From positions 51,813,808 through 51,877,807 of the forward strand of contig OY744533.1 in assembly GCA_963556195.1 (NCBI GenBank): a DNA stretch of 64,000 nucleotides, written 5' to 3'. Both the position numbers and the translations under genes were made by a program. The notes under the pieces were generated by a model that ran no database searches, had not been told where the DNA came from, and saw only the letters and a list, made by a program, of their open reading frames with translations. This document shows positions 1 through 12,128 of this stretch, piece after piece (position 1 is the stretch's first letter; each line of letters begins with the position of its first letter). Source of the stretch: Sepiola atlantica (taxonomy: Eukaryota > Mollusca > Cephalopoda > Sepiida > Sepiolidae).

Positions 1-840
1 CCCATATGTGTGTGTGTTGTTCACTGTTGAACATTGTTATGACGACCGACTATAGCTGTCCATTTTCCTTGACATATACAGGCTTTATTTCTCATCTCGT
101 CTGTAGCCATTTACGTTCGCTTCATTGATACATATACATATGCATATATATATATCATTAATCATCATTAGGGGTTTTATCACTGTTTGAGGAGGAACAC
201 CTTCCTGGTTTCCTTCCACCTTGTTTAATTATTGGCATAGCGTGACCAAGTAGGACCCAGTTGGCTGTTGAGGTCGTCTCCCGACCGGGTTTCTGACTTC
301 AACTAGGTCTTGTCCATTGCTTCGGTCTATATGCGCACCCGTTGTCTGTATACCTCGAAAGGTGACCTGCTCATCTATGTTTTGCCGTTTGTATGGTGGT
401 GATGATGTCGTTTACTCACGTTTGCTGTCTGATCCAGGTGTTTCTTTTTCTTTCACGTGAACTGATGTCAAGCATAATGTGTTCCATTTTGCATTGTGCC
501 ACTTTTAGTTTTTTAATCGCTGCATTATTAAGTGGCCATGTTTTGTTACCATAAGTGTTCATGTTTATGAGCAGTATCAAAACAATCGTCGAAATCATAG
601 CTTTAATGCATGTTCCTTCATAAGTTGAAGACTCTTGACGTCAGTTGATTATTACACCAGCTCGGTAAAACAGGTTTAAACTTTCACCGATTTATGTAGA
701 TGTTCATGATGGCCGCAAGGGTTAAAGCGTCGGGTTCTGAATTAAAAACATGACTCTTGTTCCTATGGTTCGAATAATGTGACCGGTTTGAATAATTATC
801 CGGAAGAATGAAATGGATACGTATGTAGATAAACAAATAT
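1..840. other. geneless stretch, 3' of exon A1
   Basis: Non-repetitive-looking sequence with a GT run at the start and a short CAT/ATA microsatellite at 127-155. I found no convincing coding pattern on either strand; it may be an unrecognised repeat or intron. Confidence 0.4.
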
Positions 841-844
841 TTAA

Positions 845-876
<32 letters not shown>

Positions 877-1112
877 GATATGACAAGAGTAACCTGAGAA
901 AACATAATATGCATGATGAGAATTTTGCCTATTTTAAAGCTAACAATTATCAAAAGTTTCCAAAGTTTTCCGATAGTACAAATAGGTAAAGTAACATAGT
1001 TGATCTGATAACTTTACAACTTGTGTCAGACATCGTTATCCATGCATAATATGTCTATCAAAATGTTAAAGATAAATTCAAGTGTATAAATATAAACTAG
1101 TCATTATAATAC

Positions 1113-1220
1113 CTTTGTCACAAGTATTTCCTGTATAACCGGGTGGACAATCACATTTGAATCCTCTCGGCAATGCAGTGCATGTTCCTCCATTTTTACA
1201 AGTATCAGGTCTGCAAGTTC
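1113..1220 (-). CDS. EGF-like exon A1
   Basis: 108 nt, 35 whole codons plus split codons, phase 1-1. Six cysteines spaced 4-5-8-1-8. It has CKNGGTC between C2 and C3, which fits the O-fucose consensus (C2-x4-S/T-C3), and [10 protein letters not shown] at the end, which fits the EOGT O-GlcNAc consensus. Acceptor TTTTACAG, donor GTATTATA. This is the last type A module seen in transcript order; exons further 3' lie outside the window. Confidence 0.9.
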
Positions 1221-1314
1221 CTGTAAAATGAAACACAACTAAATAAATGTATGATCAAGATTATTTACAACAAAAATTGAAACAACCGGCAAACGAATTT
1301 TTACCGTAAATTAA

Positions 1315-1370
<56 letters not shown>

Positions 1371-1375
<5 letters not shown>

Positions 1376-1804
1376 GGCGCAAAAGTCACGCATTAGTTTG
1401 AATCAGTAACACCTGATTCAAACTAATGCATGACTTTTGCGGGATTGTTTGGCGAGCGCTTAATTAGCAGATTTTCTGATTTTAACTTGCCTTTACGTTA
1501 ATTGGATTTAACAGTCCTTCACTTTTTCCTTTGGGGTTATCTTAAGGAAAGGGTATATGTGAACAAACCTACAACGATTCAAGAGCTTAAAAACAATATC
1601 AGACATGAAATTCAAGAACTATTCTAAGGAGTGTAATGGAAAATGCCCTAACTAGAGCCGGTCTTTGTGAGGCCGAAAATGGTGGCCATTTAAAAGATAG
1701 TATTTTAAAAAACTACTGCAACAAATTACCAAGTAAATGTATTATTTATCAGAAAAGCCTAGTTTCTATCACCTAAACAAACACATGCGCGACTTTTGCG
1801 CCAC
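1371..1804 (+). mobile_element. mariner-like element, internally deleted
   Basis: Terminal inverted repeats of about 25 bp (GTGGCGCAAAAGTCACGCAT at left; its near-complement ending TTTTGCGCCAC at right) inside (AT)n. A coding remnant on the plus strand at about 1455-1700 reads like the C-terminus of a mariner transposase (the F-L-W-G-Y-L-K-like motif and V-Y-V-N-K-P run), with frameshifts and a stop. The left end forms a 70-bp palindrome (1374-1443). Confidence 0.7.
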
Positions 1805-1815
1805 ACACACACACA

Positions 1816-1889
<74 letters not shown>

Positions 1890-2275
1890 GTCCAATGACA
1901 ATGCCAAAAATTAATTCAAAATCATAATTTTCATAAGTTTCTTCAACTTTTACTTATTTTATTTTTATTTACTTTAACACCTCGGTTGATGTTAATCACA
2001 TTATAATATTTTATAATTATATAAAAAACAAGTGTTTTATCTTTAATCTTTTTGCATTCTTACACGTGTTTCTTAACAGACTGAGGCAAACATTAAAGTT
2101 CAGTAGCCCATCTGTCAATCTTCAGAGAATATTAGAATGTGTATTGAAATCGTAGCAACAACTTATAGTCAACACCAGAATAATAAATCCGAAGGAAAAG
2201 GGGAAGAGATAAAAAAATGAGTGTTCCTTTAACAGCTTGGTAATTTAGAGTACATAGAAATAAACTCACGTGATG

Positions 2276-2355
<80 letters not shown>

Positions 2356-2875
2356 GTTCGTCGGGTATGTTGAAATTAAACTAATAAAGTGCTCGATTGC
2401 AACAGCTAAAATAATAATAATTTATTTAAAAACAATACATTACACACTTTAGAGACGTATCATGGTTTCATTGATATGGGTCGACATTTACTGTTTAGAA
2501 AAAGCTCTTACAACACATTTACAATCTTCAGCGACTCACGAAATGAAGACAGTTTGAAAAATGGAAGCCGATGATCACCGCTTTCATCGCTCGGATAATT
2601 CTTTCAAGTTTTCCTTTTGGGATAAGTACCTACTTTACGGGGTCTGTCTATATGGATGCATGGTCCTTAATTTTAACTGAGTGTATATTAAATATAGCGT
2701 AATTGCTGATTACGGGGGTTACATGTTTGTCTGTTCCTATGACGTATTCGTATTTAGAGGTGATGGTGTGTAGTGTAATTTACTTATAAACCGGTGACCG
2801 TGTTAAATTGTGATGTGGCCGACTTTTATTAATTTACTTGTATTATTGTATTACTGTTATTAAAGTATTTATGTG

Positions 2876-2931
<56 letters not shown>

Positions 2932-3129
2932 TAGGGGGTGTTTATGTTTGAATATAAAGTTCTTATTATATTGTACTTCATAAGGTAAGGGACTTAGTGT
3001 CTAATGGAAGAGGGGTTATCATTATCACTGAAAAATGCTGGCTTAAGGTGTATTAAATCAAGCGGGTGATCCATCATAGGCTTGCTATATTCATAACATA
3101 TGTGTTGGTATTTGTATGAGATATTATTA

Positions 3130-3245
3130 ATTTAATTATTCTGTTAACATTTACCTAATTCGGGGTCATTGTAGTCTAATTATTTTGTTAACTTTTACCT
3201 AATATGGGGTCATTGTGTTTTAGTTATTTTGTTAACTTTTACCTA
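3130..3245. repeat. tandem repeat, about 48-bp unit, 2.5 copies
   Basis: The unit contains TTGTTAACTTTTACCTAAT followed by GGGGTCATTGT; it recurs at about 48-bp steps with the last copy truncated. Confidence 0.7.
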
Positions 3246-3639
3246 ATTACGTTTATGAGTCTATCAGAGGGTCTGTGTGTATCGGTTAGATTGTAATCTT
3301 GGTCATATTTATCTTTTTATTTTGTTTAAGGATACTCGATAAATATATTTCTATGTATTTAACAAGTAAGATTTTTTTAATATATAAACCTAAAAATATT
3401 AAAATATGATAAGGTATATATTAATTTATGTTATTTGTGATTTGTCGGGATTATGGGGATGTGAATGTAGGTTATATATGAGTTGGTAGAAGAGATGTAG
3501 AGGCTATATGTATAATATATCTTGAGTTAGGTAGGGGGTTATGATCTTGCATATAAAATATAATTTTCATAATAAGGGAGGTATAATTTAAATGGAACAA
3601 TTCTGAGGCGTGGATAGGTCTTGTATTTTTCACATTATT

Positions 3640-3765
3640 GGGTGTTTAGACATATATGGATAAGAATTTGGGGCTTTCAGTGAGTTATGTGTTTTCGTTA
3701 TAACACATAAAACACATAACCAACTGAAATCCCCCACCACCTTTTTATGTTAACGTCTAAACATT
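3640..3765. repeat. imperfect palindrome
   Basis: The left half (GTGTTTAGAC, then GGGG-CTTTCAGT, then ATGTGTTTT) pairs with the right half (AAAACACAT, ACTGAAA-CCCC, GTCTAAACAT). Could be a fold-back MITE. Confidence 0.55.
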
Positions 3766-4079
3766 TTTAATTTCCCTTGTTCCCCATAAACCAAAATACC
3801 CCACCTTTTTATCACCATTATCTTTATTATCATCCCCTGTTCTTGTTGCGCCTGTTTTTATTTTAATATCTCTATTAATAAATGATTTATTTAAACAATT
3901 ATCTGTCCCATTGTTCTTTCGTAAGCGTGTTGTGTTTATTGGTATTCTCTGAGAACCAAAACGGTGTTCGGGGACAAGGAACCACTTTTTAAAATTTATT
4001 GTTTTATTTACGTTTGGATCCGAAAATTATTTGTTCGTGTCTGGCGATAATGGGTATCCTTGTGCGACACGTCACAGCC

Positions 4080-4081
<2 letters not shown>

Positions 4082-4123
<42 letters not shown>

Positions 4124-4162
4124 TAATAATAATAATAATAATCATCATCATAATAATAATAA
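4082..4162. repeat. (AAT)n microsatellite
   Basis: Uninterrupted AAT triplets with one GAT interruption, followed by CAT and then AAAC units. Confidence 0.95.
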
Positions 4163-4204
4163 ACAAACAAACAAACAAACAAATTTGTTATTTTGCTTTT
4201 TAAA

Positions 4205-4615
4205 GTTAAATGTTATCGTTCCTTAGAATCAGCCGAGAGGTAGCTGAATGCAAGACCCAACAGTTTAAAAGACAATTTTGGTGAATATAAGATGTTCAAA
4301 TTTTAAACAAATAACTCAATCGCATGTGAACTTTCTAGAAAGGTCTCCATATGAAAATGCAAAGTAACTTCAGTAAAGAAGGGCCGACTTTGAAATTTAT
4401 TTATTTAGCTTTTTATTTATTTGAAATGGCAACCAATTAGAAAATAAATAAATAAAAAAGTTAAACATGCGATAAAAAAGTTCAAATTTATCGTTCCCTA
4501 GAATCAACTGATAGGTAGCTTAATTCAGGACCCAACAGTTTAAAAACAATTTTGGTAAATATGAAATTTGAAAATTTTAAATTAATGACTCAATCTTGTG
4601 TAAATTTCTTTCTAG
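4205..4615. repeat. direct duplication, about 275-bp offset
   Basis: About 130 bp beginning TATCGTTCC-TAGAATCA and containing GACCCAACAGTTTAAAA recurs about 275 bp further on with roughly 15-20 percent divergence by eye. Confidence 0.65.
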
Positions 4616-5220
4616 AAACGTCTCTCAAGTGTTTACCTAAGTGTAAATCTGAGAAAGTTTAATAAGTTAAATATTAAACGAAGTCTTTCAGCTGACTCCA
4701 TGTTTCAAGTTTTCATGTAAATATGAGAGGAGAATCGATCGAAATTGTTTTAGAAGTGAGGAGCATAGAACTTATATTAAGTAGATACTTAATATATATA
4801 TATTTAATTTTTTAATTTTTTTCTGGAACTGTCTTTTCTGTTATAATTTTCTCTTGATGTGTGTGTGTGTGTGATAGTGCACCTTGTTTCTTAAAAATAA
4901 GAGATAAACACGATCTCTGTGACAGCATCACAGGTAAAATAAACCTGGGAATGATGTGGCCACAAATACCAAACCACGAAAATGCCTATAAACACAAAAA
5001 AACGTTGTGGGACAGAAGAAAGGTTTGAGTGTCATAATCGGCAGTTTCTACCTCGTTGGCCAACATGAGGATCCCGGTCGGCATCCTGTGAATGCTGGCT
5101 CTTCTAATTTCAGGAGAGGGAAGATCACATACAAAAAAGAGGTAAGTAACTTCTCTGATTTCAGGTATTTCAATAACACTGACCAAGCACAAGAAAACAG
5201 AAATGAACAAAACAACAAAC

Positions 5221-5570
5221 GAAAAAGTAATAGAAAGAAATGGACCACAAAGGAGAATATACTGATAATAGAATACAACAAAACAAGCAAACCCTAACAA
5301 AAAGGCTTCCGGAAACAAATGCAAAATCTAGGAGACATGTCTACTGACTACCAGATAACTGACAAAGGATTGATGATCAAGCAAGACAGATTCTTAAGAA
5401 AGAGTTGTTTTTTAGAGCTAGAACTAATGGAAATCAAACAACACATACATGGTCTAACAGATCAAGAAAACATCTCTAGTGAAAATCAACAGGTAGACGA
5501 CTGGCAAAACATTAACAATGAAACCGAAGAGAATGAAGACTACGAAATCACAGAACTCTCTGAGGATTAA
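5221..5570 (+). pseudogene. LINE N-terminal Myb-like segment
   Basis: R-K-K-W-T-T-K-E-N-I at about 5235, then after a frameshift a segment ending L-E-L-M-E-I, resembles the Myb-like DNA-binding start of these LINE proteins. Interrupted by at least one stop. Confidence 0.55.
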
Positions 5571-6229
5571 GCAAGAGAAGTTGAAAGCATAAATCGATTT
5601 ATGAACGAAGACAAAACAAAACTACCATCTCCAAAGAACGAAGATTGGAAGAAATAAAAATTAGAAACAGAAAAAGTAAATGGACTCCTCCCATACATCT
5701 CAACAGATACAATTACGGACTTAAACAACTTGATATATGCAGGGGTAAAATCAGAAAGAATGAAACTAAAAATAGAAATAAAAACTGGTCAAAAGCGTGG
5801 ACTGAAAAAACCCTGGATGGGAAATAAGACTGAAAATCCAGATCACTAAACTTCGGAAATAAGCTAAAACACGAAACAGGATGAAAGATAACTGATAACG
5901 ATGGAAGAAGGGAAATCTGACTAATAAGGAAAAACTAAATAAGAAACATCAAGAACTAAAACAAAAAATAACAACTAAAGAAGGAAGATTGAGATACCAA
6001 TTGGAACAGTATAAACAAAACAAGACCTTTCAAAACAATGAAAGCCAATTTTAGCAAAACGTGAACAGAGGAAGAACAAGAACAGAACAACAGAACCTGA
6101 CAGAAACAAAACACTTCTGGAGCAAGATATGGGAAAAGCGTCAGAAATGCGAAAATAGCTGAAAAACACGAACAAAGAGTTGCTGAAAATTGAAGAAACA
6201 ATAGAAAACGAAATTAACGAGGAAACGCT

Positions 6230-7100
6230 AAGAACAATGTGAAACTGGAAAGCACCAGGTTACGATGAAATACATGCATATTGTTAAAAAATCCACGACC
6301 CTACACGAAAAACAAATCTAAAACATGAGAAGCTGTATCCACATAACATATGTATCAAAATGGATGAGTAAAAGAACTACTTCAAAACAAAACAAAAACG
6401 CCGAAACGGGAACGATCCCAAGCAACTGCAGTCCAATAACCTGTTTACCAACCACGTGGAAAATCCTAGCGGTACAACAAACCTACCACCCCTTAATAAT
6501 CGTGTACTACTTCCCTAGGAATAGAAAGGATGCTGGAAAGAGAAAAGAGGGACGCAAAAAGAGGTAAAAAGCAGAAAAAGAACATAGCTATATTATGGAT
6601 CTACTACAAGAAAGCTTATGACACGATCCCTTAAACATAGATAATCGAATACTTAAAGATGTACAAAATATCAGAAATGCTTAACTGAGATAAGAATACA
6701 GAGATAATCTTCCAACGAGATTCTATATCACCGCTACTGTCCATCAGAGCCATGGTGCTTCTTAACAACATACCCAAGGAAATGTCAGGCCGGATACAAG
6801 TTTAATAATACATAAGAAAGAATAAACCACCTCATGTATATGGACGACTTGAAGCTATTTGTGAAAAGCAAAAAGGAACTGGAAATGCTGAAAAATGCAA
6901 CCAGAATCTTCAGCTATGATATTAAAATGATTTTGGAATAGTAAAGTGTGCACTACTAGATATGAGAAAAGGGGAAAACTGAAGCCAGCGGAAGGTATGA
7001 AGCTACCCAATCAGTGGAGAGAGGTGAGGAGACACTAAGTGAACATGATACCTACAAATATATCGATGTTTTAGAAGAAGACACCAACATATCAACATAA
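6230..7100 (+). pseudogene. LINE reverse transcriptase, broken
   Basis: Motifs in order: W-K-A-P-G-Y-D-E-I (about 6245), S-P-I-T-C-L-P-T (about 6430), W-I-Y-Y-K-K-A-Y-D-T-I-P (about 6600, catalytic motif A) and Y-M-D-D-L-K-L-F (about 6838, the catalytic YxDD box). Frames change several times between motifs, so the enzyme is dead. Confidence 0.75.
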
Positions 7101-7659
7101 ATGAAAGAGAAGATTAGAATAGAATACCTGAGAAAAACAAGAAAACTCCTCAAACTAAATTATAGAGCAGGACCTAGTAAAAGGAATCAACATCTGGGCT
7201 GTTCACGAGTAAAATATTCTGGACCATTCATAGACTGAACCAAAGAAGAACTGATACATCTTGTCCAGAATACTAGGAAACTAATGACCATGAAAATGCA
7301 CTACACCCGGATGATTATACTGACCGACTCTATGTGAAAAGGAACGACGGGGGAAGAGGACTGATAAGGATAGAAGACTGTGTGAGTGCCACAAAAAAGA
7401 ATCAGCAAAATACATAACGCAGAACAAAGAAAGGCTGATCACCGCAGCAACATACACCTTAACGATTAACAATACAGAGAACAGATAAACAAGTGACAAG
7501 ACGAGAAAAGAAACAAATACACGGACAATTCATAAGAATGACAAGAAAAGAGACTCATGACAACCCCAGGACATGGCTACGAAAAGGATACCTAAACAGA
7601 GAAACTGAATCACTAATAACAGCCGTACAAAACAACGCGATCAGAATGAATTATATCAA

Positions 7660-8270
7660 CAAAACCTCAAGAAAACAGCAAATGTAGACTCTGTAGTCAA
7701 AGAGACGAAACGATAAACCACTTAATAAGTGAATTCAGCAAAATTGCCCCAAAAGAATATAAGGACAGACAAGGCCATGTGGGAAATACAGTAAACTGCG
7801 AACTATGCAAACAACTGCATTCAAACACGCAGACAAATGGTTCAAACACAAACCGGAAGCAGTATTGTATGTTTTAACAGATACACTCATCCAAGCAACG
7901 AGACCGCATGTCATAATAATCAACAAGAAAGAAAAATATTGCCAAATCGTAGATTTTGCCGTCCCAGCAGACCATAGGTCGAACATGAAGCAGACAGAAA
8001 AACGAAGCAAATACACGGAATTGCGAGGAAACTGAAAGATATATGGAACATAAAGAAAGTCAATATAACACCAATAATCGTAGGAGCACCAGGAACAGCC
8101 CCAGATAAACTCGAAAAATGACCGGGAGAAATTGGAATCAAAAGGAAAACTGAGACTATACAACGGACGGCAATAATAAAAACAGCTGACATCTTAAGGC
8201 AAAAATACTCAAATACGGAAACTGACCCACATAAACCGACAAACGCTAACCAGTCACATTGAAGTTGCAA
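7660..8270 (+). pseudogene. LINE C-terminal zinc finger and REL endonuclease, broken
   Basis: C-R-L-C then H at the right spacing (about 7685-7735) forms the CCHC-like finger. A-T-R-P-H followed by K-E-K-Y-C and I-V-D-F-A-V-P (about 7895-7965) matches the R-P-D/x/D core of the restriction-like endonuclease, with H replacing the first D here. Interrupted by frameshifts. Confidence 0.7.
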
Positions 8271-8744
8271 TAGAAATAAAACAAAAAAAAAACACAGAAG
8301 GAAAACGACCGCATAGACACAAGAGAACTGAAACTGAAAATTCTTTCATTTAACTCCCCCCCTCCCCATGAAAAGAAAGAGATAGAACCAGCCTCGGCTG
8401 ATAGCACACAAACTAGTCGTGAAGGGTCAAGGAGGATGGAAATACCGAGGAGGAAGAGCACTAATCAGACTTCCACTAGGAGAGTACGGAGAATATTGGG
8501 ACCTTGGATAGGCTTATTGCCAATCAAATGCCAAAGAAGACCAATGGTCGGTGCCAGTGATAAATCAATGGCAAGCGGCTGTTGCGATAGTGCAAAGTCA
8601 TTTGCAATGTTTATCAAAAGAGGTGGAGTATACTGGAAATCTGGGAAGAATTGTTGTCACTCGGAATCTAGGGAACACCATTATTATTACTGAGCAATCA
8701 CTGATGCTGACCTGTGTGATACCTGTGAGTTGATAATAATAATA

Positions 8745-8778
8745 ATAGTAAAAGAAAAGGTGTAATATGTAATAAAAT

Positions 8779-8855
<77 letters not shown>

Positions 8856-9179
8856 AAGACTACGGTACATTGAAGTGAATATATACGTAAAAATAAAGAT
8901 AGCTTCCGCCTATAAGGATTATTAATTACTCTGATTATCGTGTAATGTAATGCGAGATTGTAGAAATATTAAATGGATTTGTTGAGTCATTTAATCTGAC
9001 GTATGCGTATAATGTCTCCCTACGAGGGCCAGATACAAGATCGGTTTATATTGTAGTGAACATATAAGTATTCGAATACGAGGGGCGGGGGACTTACGAA
9101 AATATAAATTAAAGAGTAACAATAATTTCATGCGAATGAATGAAAATAATAATAATATGATAACATAGTATAATACATG

Positions 9180-9244
<65 letters not shown>

Positions 9245-9845
9245 GATAATAATACTGATAATAATAAAAGAAAAGGTGATATAAATAATAAAATCATGTA
9301 ATGAAAATAGAAAGATAATTATATTAATAATTAAATTAATGAAATAGATAATTAAATAGATAAAAAGATATAGCTTCCACCTAGCACGATTAATATTTAC
9401 TGTAAATGTAGAATGTAGTAAATATGTAATGCTGGACTGTAATAGAACTATTAAAAGTATTTATTTAGTAAGTTTATCTGACGAATGCGTATAATGTTGT
9501 ATTACTTGTATCCCCGCGACGGCTAGACACAAGACCACTATACATTGTGGAACAAAATCTAAGTAGTCGAATAGGGGGTACTGACGAAAATATAGGGTAA
9601 AGAGTAAAAATAGTGAACATGAATAAATGAAAATTAATAATATAATAAAATAATATAATATATATGAGTAATAAGAATAAGAATAATATGAGTAGAAATA
9701 AGATGATATATAATAAAATCATATAATAAGAATTATAAAAGATAGATATATGAATAAATAACTACATAAATAGATAAATAAAAACATATGAAAAGAAGCG
9801 AGGTACAATTAAATAAATATATGTAAAAAATAGATATAGCAAGTA
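8745..9845. repeat. diverged tandem repeat, about 430-515 bp unit, 2.3 copies
   Basis: Landmarks recur in the same order: AAAGAAAAGGTG (8748, 9262), AGATAGCTTCC-CCTA (8897, 9368) and GCGTATAATGT (9005, 9487), with a third partial copy to about 9845. An (AT)n (8785-8849) and (AAT)n (9184-9242) lie inside. It abuts the LINE 3' end and may be its tail. Confidence 0.65.
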
Positions 9846-9849
9846 ATGG

Positions 9850-10044
9850 TGAATATAAATATAGTGTTTTAAGTGATTATGCTATAATATTGTATTGATA
9901 ATTTGTTGGGTTGTATATAGGTAAAAAAATCGGGGAAATGTAGTTTGGAGAATGGGTAATGCCTTTCAAACATTATTGAAATTTGAGAGGCCGAGGACAA
10001 AAAATAAAAGTGAGGAGTTGGAATCCTGGGGGAATACTATTGCC

Positions 10045-10110
<66 letters not shown>

Positions 10111-10169
10111 CTTTGCCTGAACATTTAATTCTAATAAAATTTGATTCGCACCTTATTTTATTATTTCAC

Positions 10170-10172
<3 letters not shown>
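9850..10172. other. intronic stretch
   Basis: Contains (AT)n at 10048-10104; otherwise nothing recognised. Confidence 0.4.
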
Positions 10173-10220
<48 letters not shown>

Positions 10221-10223
<3 letters not shown>

Positions 10224-10345
10224 CAAAAATGGAAATAATATTCCAGCGTAATGGAAAATGAAAAAAAGAAAAAAACGAAAATATTATTTATGTATTCATC
10301 AACGTTTCGTTTTTATTTCAAGACTTCCCCTGCATGATTGATTTG
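10221..10345 (-). mobile_element. Penelope-type 3' end, family P1
   Basis: On the minus strand this matches the P1 3' ends elsewhere: the AAGACTT-GAAACGTTGATGAAT segment, then a T-rich tail that in other copies reads TTTCATTTCCCAT and meets (AT)n. Confidence 0.6.
10297..10343 (-). ncRNA. degenerate hammerhead-like motif (P1)
   Basis: Keeps GAAACGTTGATGAA and an AAGTC stem, but the CUGANGA core reads GCAGGGGA, so it is probably inactive. Confidence 0.4.
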
Positions 10346-10396
10346 GAGAAATAACACACAAGTACAAATATTTGTACTTGTGTGTTATTTTCCTTT

Positions 10397-10401
<5 letters not shown>

Positions 10402-10465
<64 letters not shown>

Positions 10466-10466
10466 A
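10402..10466. repeat. (TC)n microsatellite
   Basis: TC dinucleotides with one interruption, followed by a short (AT)n. Confidence 0.95.
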
Positions 10467-10675
10467 TATATATATATATAAAATGATTAAAGCAACCTAA
10501 GTGATGATGAAAATCCTTGCCTATGTAAAACTTATGATTATAAAAATGTCTAATATTGGCAATAAGTATTAGTATGTAAAGTAATATACGTGATCTGATG
10601 TGTTTAAAACTAGTCTTATATATCGTTATCTAGAAGCCACTCGTGCTTAATATGACAAGGTTAAAGAAAACTTCA

Positions 10676-10885
<210 letters not shown>

Positions 10886-10935
10886 TTAATGATATTACTT
10901 GGTTATATTTATCTATATTTTCAGCATTATTATAT

Positions 10936-12029
10936 CTCAAACACATTCATAACAAAGCTCGGCGAAGACTACTCGAAACAGCACTACTCAAGCCTCTAAC
11001 ACCATCAGACAACGAAATGGTTTCTACAATCTATCCCCCTTAATAAGCAAAATTATTCTGACCGAACAAAAACTAAACCTAGATCATGGATAACCCTTCT
11101 TCTCTTTGTTCTCAATTGTACTTATATACAAGTCCCCGCATACACATACACGTACTAACTCATCCTCACATACATTTTCATTCACTACGAATAAAAACCA
11201 CTTAACCACAGATAACAGCCTCACCTATGAACACAATCTAGACATCCTCACAAATATTTAGATATTTAAACCCCTTTTGCCCTCAATTTAATCTCTAACC
11301 ATCAACACAGCCTAAACAAAACTACATTTCACCTCATTCTCGCCAAAATTAATATCATTTTTCTCCCTCTTTTTCTTTTCCTTTTTTCACATTTCAATAC
11401 ATTCCTTCTAACTCACTTATATTCACACATTCCTGACATAGCCAGCTGGTCAATACTCCTACCCTCCAAACATTTCACACCTAACCACAACAAAATTCCC
11501 CCTATCCACCTCACCCATCTCACCCTTTCGACTACTTCTTTCATACTCTTACCCCCGCCTACTTTCAAATTATCTTAATTTCTTCAAATCTTTTTCTAAA
11601 ACTATGATACCACCTACATACCAAAGACAGAGTTCCCCTTTCCTTCCTCTTTCCCCAGCCCCTCAAAATCCATGCCACACCTCACCACAACAAAAACCTC
11701 AGCACCCCCTCCCCTCTTTCCCCCTAAGACAAATTCACTAACACTCCCACCCTCCCCTTTTCACTGTTGCCTTAATGTACCCACTCACAGCCTTCCATAT
11801 TCATTTCCCTCTCTGCTACTTACTGACTTCTTGCAACCCGGACCCTGGTCCAGCGCTCTTAGTAGCCACAGCTACTACCTTTCCTCATCAACCCATCACG
11901 TTAACCCAATATTTCGATGTACTTGCATGACATTTTTCTCAAAATTATCATCCTGAGGAATTCTTATAATAAAGACGAAACGTTGATGAATATACAAAAA
12001 ATATCTCTTGGTTTTTCCTTTTTCATTTC

Positions 12030-12030
<1 letters not shown>
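10936..12030 (+). mobile_element. Penelope-like element 3' fragment, family P1
   Basis: Begins with a short coding remnant (K-H-I-H-N-K-A-R-R-R-L-L-E-T-A) shared with 21215, then about 900 bp of C-rich 3' sequence, a hammerhead motif, the tail TTTTTCATTTCCCAT and (AT)n. That the remnant is Penelope C-terminal coding is inferred from the ribozyme and tail, not proven. Confidence 0.6.
11946..11991 (+). ncRNA. hammerhead ribozyme-like motif (P1)
   Basis: CTGAGGA core at 11953-11959, stem II, GAAA at 11977-11980, then C-GTT. Stem I pairs ATCATC with GATGAA. Stem II has a mutated base pair. See the P1 copy at 43724 for the clearest version. Confidence 0.5.

Positions 12031-12125
<95 letters not shown>
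12031..12125. repeat. (AT)n then (GT)n compound microsatellite
   Basis: AT to about 12096, then GT to 12125. Placed exactly at the tail of the P1 element. Confidence 0.95.

Positions 12126-12128
<3 letters not shown>

Larger units (their letters stand above)
1886..4075. other. intronic or intergenic stretch with microsatellites
   Basis: Holds (AT)n at 2279-2348 and 2878-2928, a short tandem repeat at about 3130-3245 and an imperfect palindrome at about 3640-3765. The 3780-3910 segment resembles 18930-19060. No gene seen. Confidence 0.5.
4930..8745 (+). mobile_element. LINE of the restriction-like-endonuclease (R2/R4-type) group
   Basis: A degenerate but nearly full-length element, opposite in strand to the host gene. 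Reading across frames gives, in order, a Myb-like N-terminal segment, a reverse transcriptase with the Y-M-D-D box, a CCHC finger and a restriction-like endonuclease. It is broken by many stops and frameshifts. The 3' part runs into a tandem repeat at 8745-9845. Borders are approximate. Confidence 0.75.

Noticed and set aside
3999..4226. Polyasparagine open frame
   Set aside because: Product of the (AAT)n microsatellite at 4082-4162.
5007..8461. Many minus-strand open frames over the LINE
   Set aside because: Antisense shadows of the plus-strand element; motifs are on the plus strand only.
11672..11956. Pro/Ser-rich 94-codon frame
   Set aside because: C-rich 3' sequence of the Penelope-like fragment; the sister copy at 21200-22350 does not keep the frame.
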